Shown piece after piece: positions 15,899 to 27,800 of a DNA stretch of 39,008 nt. The DNA is taken from positions 1 through 39,008 of the forward strand of contig JAHDIN010000027.1 in the NCBI GenBank assembly GCA_020630775.1, written 5' to 3'. The notes beneath the pieces were generated by a model. The model was not told the DNA's origin. It ran no database searches and was given only the letters and a program-made list of their open reading frames with translations. The translations under genes were made by a program, and so were the position numbers. The stretch's first letter is position 1; every line of letters begins with the position of its first letter. The stretch comes from Saprospiraceae bacterium. Its GTDB lineage: Bacteria > Bacteroidota > Bacteroidia > Chitinophagales > Saprospiraceae.

Positions 15899-18800
15899 TT
15901 GAAACAGTCTTTTACAATACTCTTCTTATTTTGCATATATTGTATCAATGCGTCTATAGATACTTCTTACTATAGTGTATCTAAAGATAGTCTGATTAAT
16001 GTTTCCATTGACACGACATTCGACAATTCTAATGTGGACTCCATTTATTTTTGCCATACTCAAACTCCACAATACGGTAGCCTCAGCTTTGTTGTTAATG
16101 ATTCAGAATTCGATTATACAGCGGGCACGACTTCAGGTATAGACACTTTATGCTCAGTAGTTCAATTTAGTTCTGGAGTTCTTGATACGACTGAATACAT
16201 CATTTCAGTTCTCCCTACCACAGATACACTCAATTTCAATTTAGACCCTTATGAAACAGAATCGATTTGTTATACGAATGAAATAGGTGCGATTGATAAT
16301 ATTGAAATTAGCGAACAGATATTTGGCAGCTTATCAAATATCGATAGCCTAAATGCATGCTTTGATTACGGATCTCCGCCCTATACAATCTTGGATTCTT
16401 TTTGCCTTATTGTCCATGGAACAAATAACTTATCTGACACTACAATTATTAAAATTGATGTCGACGCCTTAGTTAAACCTAACATTGTACAATCTGAATT
16501 TTATATTGATCAAGATCCAGGATACGGTAATGGGTATCCTTTATCATTTACTTCAGATAGTTTGTTGGATATAAGCTTCCATATTAACACTGACACTTTA
16601 TCGCAAGGGATGCACTTGATTTATGTGCGATCTAAAGATGCATCAGGCAACTGGTCTTATCCACAAGAAATTTTGTTTTATCATAATAAAGCTGCTGAAT
16701 ACGATGGATTGGCTTTTATGGAGTATTATTTCGATGTAGATCCAGGACATGGTAATGGTCAGTTTTTACCAAGTTCTAATGATAGTCTGATTGACTTTAG
16801 TACAAATATCGACATCTCTGAATTAACTGATGGGCTTCATACCCTTTTTGTAAGAACCAGAAATAATTTGAACCAATGGGGTTTTCCAGCTAGCCTGACT
16901 TTTTTAAAATTAAGTGGCGATTTGCTATCCAATGACATTATCGCTATGGAATATTTTATTGATACCGACCCAGGCATTTCTATGGGGACGCCTATATCTA
17001 TTACACCCAATGATAGTTTAGACTTTACTTTCAATGTAGACTTAACAAATATTTCCACAGGTGCTCACAAAGTTTCTGTGCGTGCCCAACAAGAAAATGG
17101 ATTATGGTCTTACGTGCAAAGCACAACATTTATAGTGGTTCAAAATAGCATCAATGAAAAAGATATCGTACAACTCGAATATTTCTTTGATATAAATCCG
17201 GGGTACGGAAATGGTATCGACATACCTATAAGTGCAAACGATTCCATTGAAACCGTTGCGCCGATTTCACTTTCTGGTTTAAGTACTGGAATACATAATT
17301 TGTATGTCAGAGCGAAAGATGAAAATAACCAATGGAGCTTATTATACATGCATGAAATTGATGTCACAGAATCCGATGCGCTTTACCCCGAAATAGAGTA
17401 CTTTCCATCAGGAATCAGCATGACTGCCGATAATTGCTATGATATTGTCATAGATTCTTTCTATATCATTAATACCGGCTCTAATCCTTTGAACTTTAAT
17501 ATTATTGATCAAACAAGTTGGTTAAGCTACTCTCAAACATTAGGATCTGTACCCAACATGGACAGTTTATTGATTACGGTGGAAGCAAATCCAATGGGAT
17601 TAACGAGTGCACAAAACTTGATCGATGTTCAAATTAGTTCAAACGCCGGTACCAGTCCAGATACGACAATAACCATCAACTTAAATGTACCTCTATCAAA
17701 TTATAGTTTAACCTTTTCTGATTCCCTTTTTAATTTTGATGATACACAAGTAAATTCGACCAACGAAGAAGAAGTTGTTTTAACTAACACATCATGCAAT
17801 GCTATTCAAATAGATAGCATCAAAACGACAAGTACCTTTTTTGTGGCTTCAGTTTGGGATAGTTTGGTATTGCAGAACGATAGTTTATTGCTTGAAGTTA
17901 ATTTCAATCCAGATACCATTGGCGTTTTTGAAGATTCTTTATTTATTTATTCGCAAGCTGGTATTGATACACTCACCCTTCAAGCAGAAGCTGTTGGCAT
18001 ACCTATAATTAATTTCAAAACGGATAGTTTACATGTAGAGTTTCCAAACTGTATAGCTGATACGAGTTTATCCTTTTATATTAAAAACGAGGGACTGGGG
18101 CCTTTATACTGGGAATATATCTCTAACAGCTTACCTTCTTGGTCAAGCATGAGCATCGAATCCGATACGATTGATCCATCGGACAGTACCTTGCTTTTTT
18201 TATCTATTATAGACGCAAGTCTAGATAATGGCACCTATACTTATGATTTAGGATTTAGTTCCAATGATACATTAACCCCATTGGCTACTTTACCACTCAT
18301 AATTGAAGTTGAGGGTGATGCTTTCGTAACTTGTAGTGACACACTTTTAGATTGTGGGATAGTAACTAGAAATACCTCTGTCATAATCAATACAAATGTA
18401 TTAAATGAGGGTTGCGATGATCTTATCATTTCTTCGATTGATTTCAATACTAACATATTCTCATCCAATGTGAGCAGTGTCTTTTTACCAACTGGCTACA
18501 GCTACCCTATTTATATTGAATTTGAACCTCCATATGCTGGGACATTTACAGATACGATGACTGTAGCCTCCGATATTGGGGTATTAAAAGTGCCTATCAC
18601 AGGAATTGGAGATGGTGCTTTAACTCAATCATTAAGTGCGTTATTTCTTGAGAAAACTATACCATCTTGCCAAGGGATGTATGTCGATAGCCTGTACATA
18701 TATAATGTCGGTGATGGAACAGGAGATTGGAGTATCCTGAACTCAAACGACCATCCAAATTGGATATCTCTTTCCACATTAAGTGACAGCTTGGCACCAG

Positions 18801-21800
18801 GAGATTCCAGTTTAGTTGAAATAAATTATGATGCCACTGGCCTTTTCAATAATACCTATACAACTACTTTAGACATTGAATTCTCCGATCCGATTACACC
18901 CAATGTTAATGTCCCTATTACCTTGATTGCCACAGGTGGTTCACAAATGGCTATTAGTAAAGATTCCATAGATTTTGAATATTCTTATATTACCCGACAC
19001 CAAAAAGATACCCTTCAACTCATCAATACCGGTTGTGACACTTTTCATGTGGTCAGTGTTAATCATAATGCAACATTTAATCTTAGTGATACTTTATTTG
19101 ATGTAATGCCATATGACACCTTAGATATCGGCATAACATTTAAGCCTGATCAGATTCAGACTTATACAGACACCATTTTTTTTAATGGTCTAAGTGATAC
19201 ACTATCATGTATTGTTCACGGTCAAGGTATTGATATTCCTCAAATTTCAAAATTTACCAATGATTCATTAATTATAAAGATGCCAGTGGACATATTATCA
19301 ACCACTGTGGCTGATAGTACTTGGCATATATGGGGCGAAAAAACAGGTTTGAGAAGTGGGACTTACAATGTGCAAAATGGTAATGAACTATTGTTTGTTC
19401 CAGATGATCTTTTCAGAGCCGGAGAAGAGATCTCGATGACTATAAGTAGCATAGCGTATACAGATTCAATTCAAATTCAATCTTATAATATTGAAAGTAA
19501 AGCGCCAGTCAATAATCCAACGGATGCTGTTTTTAAAGTACTTCCTATTCCAGGTTTTATAACAAATTATACAACTGGAGCATATCTATATTTTTCTGAT
19601 GTAAACCGGGACAATCTGGTTGATATTCTAATATCAAAGTATTCAACTTCACCGAATGTAGACATATACTTTCAAGATGCATCGGGTTATTTTAGTTTTA
19701 ATGCCACTTATCCAAATTCTGGAACTAATGTATTCCTAGAGAATACACCTGATTTAAATAATGATGGATTCCCAGACCTTCTATTTGGACATCGTTCATC
19801 TGTTCCAGGCATCTTTAGTTTTCGATTAAATAATGGAGATGGTACATTTGGATCGAGTCAATCCTTTAATACCGCTTCATATCCTATTCATGCTAATATA
19901 GCCATAAGTAAAGATTGGGATGCAGATGGTGATATTGACATCCTTTCCCAAGTAGCTGGTACTATAGACAATCCTGCTGTTAAGTTAAGAATCTATAGCA
20001 ATGATGGTTCAGCTTCTTTGAATTTACATAGCACATTACAAACAACGCTTTCAGGTACAGGATATACTACCACAGACTTTGATAAAAATGGCTTTCAAGA
20101 TTTCTGCTACCAAACTTACCAATCCCTTTACAGTATCGATCAATTGAGGTCATACGACAATGAGGAGGGTTACCTTAGCTCCATTGTTTCTCAAAATACT
20201 GGAAAAAATGGAATCTTTTTTGATCATTTTAACGGAGATTTAAATCATGACAACATTAAGGACATCATCTATAAAAAGCATGGCGACACATATATTATAT
20301 ACTCTGATTCTTTAAGTTTCCCAAACTATAACCACAGAATTCTTCTAAAAAATGAAGACATCCAATCTTTTGTTGAAGACTTCAATGGAGATGGATTAAA
20401 CGATATTCTTGCTTTCAATCGGCGCGTTGGTGCAGACTGGGGAAAACTTCCTGTAGAAATCGCATTAAATAATACCCAACAAAATTTCGAATTTGAAAAC
20501 AGAGGGTTTCAAGCAGGTCTATTCCAGTCTTTAAATTCCTGTGATATCGATAACGATGGTGATATAGATATACCTTTTCTGGATAGTTTGGGGCAACTTT
20601 GGATCGCATATAATGAAAACTCAAACGCTGAAATATCATTTTCAAACGACAGTCTTCAATACGAGATTGCGGGTTGTGATGTCGATACAAGCTTTAATCT
20701 TAATGTATACAATACGGGAGACAGCACTTTGGTCTGGCACATAAATCAAACAAACCAGCTACCATCTTGGATGAGTATAGACACAACAGATGGCCAAATC
20801 CTGACTTCGGACAGCTTAGAATTAGTGCTCTCCATCAATACTAATGGGCTTATTGCAGGAAATTATAGTTATGATTTGTTGTTTGCGAGCAATGACACAA
20901 GTAGCTTCGAAGATGTCGTTCATGTTGAATTTGAACTTATAAGTGATACCCTCTTATCGATTTCATCTCCTGATTTAGATTTTGGATTTGTGGATACGTC
21001 TCAAGTTTACAGTTTGGATTTAATCATTACCAATGATGGTTGTGAAGATGTCAACATAGATAGTTCTTTCGTCTACGGTAACATATTTGAAACAAGTACA
21101 TTGCCTGTGGTCGTTCCCGCATTTGGTACGCATACATTGACTGTTTCAATAGATGCTGATAGTCTTATCACATACATGGATACTTTAGTATTAACACACA
21201 ATTATGGAATCTTTGAAATTCCATTGAGTGCTATAGGATGTTATGGATCGCCTCTTACATTTGTAGAAGAAATTGTTTGTGAACAAAGCGAAGTAGGCAT
21301 AGACACAACCATCCTTTCTAATATTTCGGGATGTGATAGTATAATAATCACCAATCATTCTTTGCCATGGGCTTATAACTATCCAGACATGGTTGCCTAT
21401 TATCCATTTAATGGAAATGCACAAGATGAAACTGGAAATGGACATAATGCCGATCATATATCTGCCACTCTGGCTACTGATAGATTTGGGTTGACTGATG
21501 GCTGTTATTATTTTAATGGCTCTTCCAGTTCTTATATTAAAATTCCGCACCATACCGACCTAAATCTAGGCGGTAGCTTCACGATATCGGCTTGGGTTTA
21601 TGGAGAACCCACTTCAGGAACAAGTAGTATTATCTCAAAAGGCAGAGATATAATCGATGGAACATACTCAATGAGAAAATGGTACATGAGTTGCCGAAAT
21701 GGAGGAGCTCATCATACAGCTTCCGCTGGAATAACAGATGGCAGCTGGCACCACCTAGTTTATGTTGTTGATTCAGAAAATGACATTCTGAAAGCTTATA

Positions 21801-24800
21801 CTGACGGGGTTTTAGTGGATCAAAATGCATTTCCAGATTTTCAGACTAACAACACTTATCCTTTAGTATTTGGAAGGCATTTTGTTTCAGCTACTGGTGG
21901 GTCCTATCCTTATCCGTATAAAGGAAAGCTTGATGACATACGTATTTTTGATAGAGATTTTTCGTCAGAAGAAGTCTTTAATCTATATAATCAAGAATCA
22001 GGAAATCTAGCACCTATTGTATTTTATGCATCTTCTTGTGACACATCGATGGTCAAAAGCGACTCTACTATAGTGGCAGATCAATATGGTTGCGATTCTT
22101 TGATTATAAATATTACTTCCCTTCAGAATGCTATAAGCAGCGATAGCAGTATCATATTTTATCCATTAGATGGGAACACCGATGATTTAGGAGGTCGCGA
22201 TTTACACGGCGTCAATAATGGTGCGAGTATGATACAGAATCGATTTGGTGAATCTAACAAAGCGATGGATTTTGATGGATCTGATGATTGGATAAATGCT
22301 GATTTAGTACTTAGTGAAATACAAACAGGTATGGACATGTCCATGTCATTCTGGTTCAATACAACGGACAGCCCATCTACCATTCATGGTAATTTATTCC
22401 TTGCCGCAAATCAGTACAATGGATCTCCTGAAAATGTCTTCAGATTAGGAACATCCCAAAGTGGTGCTATCTTCCTTTCTCCGACTTCGGGTTCATACCA
22501 TGAATTGGGCACAGGATTTAACGATGGTCTATGGCACCATTTAACAATTCGACATAATGGATCCACTTCATTATTGGAAGTATACGTGGACAATATTAAA
22601 GCGGGCGCAGTAAGCAATTTTATCATTGATTGGTCCATAGCGGATAGATTTAACATTGGTCAGGAATACGATGGGTCAAATAAAACAGACTTTTATAATG
22701 GGTCCTTAGATCAACTGCATATCTATAAACGATTTTTAGAGACCGGAGAAATTCAACAACTCTATTATGAAGTCAATAATGATGATGAAATTCTAATAGA
22801 ACAAGATACCTTATTAGATTTTGGTGTCGTAACATTGGGTGACTCTTTATCTATCACGACTATCATAAGCAATGCTTCTTGCGATACGATAAGTATAGAT
22901 TCTATTTATACAACGCATCCAACATATACGGTTAATGTCTCAAATATCGATCTACTCCCCTACCAATCTGTTCCCATTGAAGTCCAGTTTCTTCCTGAGT
23001 CCAGTTTGTTATATGTTAGTGAATTACGGGTAGAATCAAATATGGATAGTTTGTCTATTGATTTAACCGGTCTCGCTTGTTATGCTCCACCTGTACTTAG
23101 TTATACTGATACAACGAGTATTTGTGATGGCCAGTATTTTACTTTGACAACAGATCAAAATATATCACTCACATGGAGTAATGGATTTGTCGGCGATACT
23201 CTTTTAGTTTCAGATGCAGGTACTTATTACGGTATCACCAGCAATGGCAATGGATGCATACTGTACACAGATTCAGTCGAGGTAATCAAAGTACCCAATC
23301 CAAATATCGTCAATAATGGCTTCTCTACCTTATGTGTTGGAGATAGTACTTTACTTGAAGTTTTACACTCCAATACTTATTATTGGAGTACAGGAGATTC
23401 TACTCAAAGCCTCTGGGTGATGCCAAGCATGAGTGAAACTTATACGGTCACCACAACAAATGACCTAGGCTGTACTTTTATAAACAGTGTTTTGATTCAT
23501 GTGATCCCGCCTGACACACCGGGTGTCGTTACGAATATGATTCCTTATGATGGAACAATTGATGAAGGCCAGTCGGTTCAATTTTCATGGCTTCCTTCAG
23601 AAAATGCATCGACTTATGACTTGTACCTTTGGTTAGATAGTGGAACAAAACCAAGTACGCCTACTTATTCTAATTTGAATCAAATTAGTAAGACTATAGA
23701 CAATCTACAATTAGGGACCACCTATAGATGGCAAGTCCATGCAAAAAATTCATGCTTTGAAACAGAAGGTCCTCAGCAAACATTTACGACTAAATTACTG
23801 CCCGATCTCATTGTTCAAAATGTTACTGTTCCAAGTTCCGCCTTTTCTGGAACAAGCATAACTGTAAGCTGGGAAGTTAAAAACGTTGGTAGTGGAGATA
23901 CAGGATCTACATTATGGTACGATCTGGTGGGTCTGTCTGAAGATAACATTGACCAAACAGATGGAGGTATTGACCCTCTTGTAGCTTCAGACATCAATGT
24001 GACTGCATTAAGTTCTGGACAATCGTATACGAATACGGCTACTTTCACGCTTCCTCAAGGCATTTCAGGGAATTATTTCATTTTTGTAAGAACGGATGCT
24101 TTAGGCATTAAACCTAAATACAATATTGAAGAATTAGATGAGTCCAATAACAATAATCAATTCGGAGCTTATATCCCGATAAATTTGACACCGCCGCCTG
24201 ATTTAAAAGTTACGCATTCATTACAACCAAATAATACTTTCAGCGGTCAATCCATTACCGTCGAGTATACTGTAAAAAATGATGGCACTGGTTCAACCTT
24301 ATTACCTGTTTGGGAGGATAGAATATATATTTCAGAAGATAGTATTCGAAATGGCAATGATGTTTTATTAAAATTTAACGGACACTCGGGTATATTAACG
24401 GTCAATCAAACTTATATAGAAGTGGTTGATATAAATATTCCAGCAAACCTTTCAGGCTCATACTATCTCATATATGAAACCGATGTGCATGATCAAATTT
24501 ATGAGTTCATCTACGAAGACAACAACGTTCATATATCTCCTGCATTTAACATCTTGCAGACGCCTCCTGCAGACTTAATTCCTGTGAGCTTGACCATCCC
24601 AGACACCATTCACTCGGATGAAACCATATTCATAGATTGGCAAGTCAAAAACATAGGAGCTAACCCAACTAATGTAAGCAATTGGAAAGACAAATTGTAT
24701 CTAACTAAGGAGGACAGCTTTTCATTATCACAGAGTATATTACTGCACGAGTATTATCACAATGGCATACTTGAAATTGACAGTGTGTATAATGTTAGTC

Positions 24801-27800
24801 GAAGCCTTCAGATCACACAAGATATTGACAGTTCATATAACTTATTTATTCTTACAGATGAAGCAGATAATTTGGTTGAGTTGTATGAAAATAATAATGT
24901 CTTCGGGCCAATACCATGTTTTATAAAGACTCCAGATCTGGCATTGGATAGTATTCAATTTACCAAAGAAGTATTTGCTGGCGAAACAAGCATCTTACAT
25001 TATAAAGTTGGGAATATTGGAAATGGACATCTTATAGAACGAACCGTGCAGGATAAAATTTATGCTTCTACTGATACCATTCTAGACTTATCGTTAGACA
25101 GTTTAATTGGAACTCAATCTGCTACTCTTTCTTTAAACAATGAAGAGTGGCTAGATCGAAACTGCGAAATTACTTTTGCAGAAGGCATCATGGATAGCTT
25201 CTATATTGTTATCGTTACTGATTATCCAGATTTGATTTATGAAGATAGTTTAGAACTAAATAACACGATTATATCAGATTCTTTAATCATTGTTAATCGA
25301 CCTGACTATCCTGATCTAAAAGGGCTTGTCATGACGGCTCCAGATACCATTCAAGCGGGTGTTCCTTTTACATTAACTTACACTGTTACAAATGCCGCAA
25401 TTGGAGCACTACAAAATAAGATATGGACAGATAAATTGTTTATTTCTCTTGATAGTTTAGAAAACGGCGTTGAATTTGGATCGCATACTTTAAATCAAAA
25501 TTTAGAATCGGGCATAAACTATACCGTAGACTTAACTTATGTCGTAGCCCCTAATACTTTGGAAGGACTCTACAATATTTTACTATCTATAGATGATGAA
25601 AATACTGTTTACGAATTTGACAAGGAGGGCAACAATTTGGACTTAAAGCTGGATTCTATTTTTATTTTAGCAAAGCCTAAATCAGATCTTGAAATTAGTG
25701 CATCAACTTTTTTGCCTGACACTATTTATTCTAGCATGAACATAGATGTGGATCTGACTGTAACAAATGCTGGTATTCAAACGGCCACGCAATTCCCTTG
25801 GGTTGATAATTTATATTTTTCTGTAGATACCATTTTAAGTCCTGATGATATTTTAATAGATTCCAAAACAAGATATAGTTTGCTGGACACCAATCAGGTG
25901 TACAATATTAATTTTGAAGCACAAGTCCCTGATGGCACTTCAGGTCCCTTTTACTTCATAGCTAAAACAGATGTGTTCAATGAAAATGGAGAAATTGACA
26001 CACTAAACAATCTGGCAATCTTAACGAACCAAGGTGGAACCGGAGGGAATGGAACCACAGCTGATTCAACCGTTATTTTATTAAGTCCTTATCCAGACTT
26101 AGAACTCATAGCATTGTCTGCTTCTACTACAGTTACAGAAGGACAAACTATAGAGTTGGTCTATACTGTTCAAAATAATGGGGATACCATCATTCAAAAC
26201 CGAACTTGGAACGATCGGGTTTACTTAAGTACAAATACGACCCCTAATGGCTTAACTATTTTCAATACTTCAATTTCACACACATTGAATATTGGAGATA
26301 CATATACGGATACATTAGAAATCGATATACCATTAGATAATGTAGGCAATTATTACGTGGTCCTTAAAACAGATGCGAATAATAATATCTATGAGCATTT
26401 AGATGAAAACAACAACGACAATGCAGTACTTTTAACCGTACTTGAAGCACCGCCAGCAGATGCTTTTGTCGAGAACATAAACTGTTCTTCGGATACGACC
26501 AAAAACGGCGTGTTAGTTACAGTTCGATGGGACACCAAAAATCTAGGGCTGAACCCTATTAATGGGAACATGTATGAAGCCGTCTATTTTTCTAGTGATT
26601 CAATTTGGGATGTCGCAGATCCATTAATGTATTCAGCTCAATTGCCAAGTAATATTGCACCATTGGCAAAAGTGTCAAGGACGGCCAATTTCGTTGTCGA
26701 CAACGCATCATACGGCTACCAGTATATATTGGTGCGGACAGATCTAAGAGACAATATTGACGAAAACAATGAGGAAAACAATATCAGTGTAGGACAAGGC
26801 ATTTTCGTTGATGTCAATATTCTTCCTATAGACATACTGACATGGGACACCTTGCAATCTAATAAAAATTTATTCTATAGAGTCGAAGTGGTAGACTCCT
26901 TAATAGACGAAACATTAAAAATTACGTTAACTGGAGACACTATTTTTGGTTATAATGAAAGCTACGTCCGTTTTGATGACTTGCCTTCGAGATATAATTA
27001 TGAGTACAGTCACTCTGAAGCGTTTATGGGGCAACAGCAAGTTATTGTTTCAGATATAGAAGCAGGTAATTATTTTAATTTAAGTTATGGAACCACCACT
27101 TCAAATGGAGATCAAGATGTCAGTCTGTTAGCCGAAATACAGCCTTTTGAAATCTTCAAGGTGGTTTCAAATGAAGGATCAAATACTGGTCAAGTCACTG
27201 TGAAAATTGAAGGAGCTCGATTTGAACCAGATATGACCGCTATCTTATGTAATGACTCTCTCGGCAATATATTAATTGCCTTAGAAACAGTCTTTGTGAG
27301 TCCTACGATAGCTTATGCTACTTTTGATTTAACGGGCAGTGGTCATGCTGGACATCATCACGAAGGTCATTACCATGAAAATGGATTAGATACGGGATAT
27401 TATGATTTAAAGTTAAAAAAGCTTGATGGCGAACTGGCCATTTTAGACAACGGCTTTCATGTTATTGAAAGCAGTAACGACAATATTAAAGTCAAAGTCA
27501 TTTATCCAGATAGAATGCGTCCATTTAGAACAGCAGCAATTCAAATTGAATATGCCAATACATCAGGAAAAGATATTCCTGTGCCTCAGTTCCTTGTTGT
27601 TTCACTCGAAAATGTACCTATTGGTAAAACTGAAAATGAAGTAAATAATATCAGTGGTTGGTCCTGGGGGCAAAATCTGCCTGCGGGATATCGAGAAGTA
27701 TTGATAGAGTTACGAGATCCCGAAAATTATGAATCAAAAATTTTAAGAGCTGGACAAGAGGGGGTAATTACATTCTATGCTCGATTATTAGCAACAGGTC

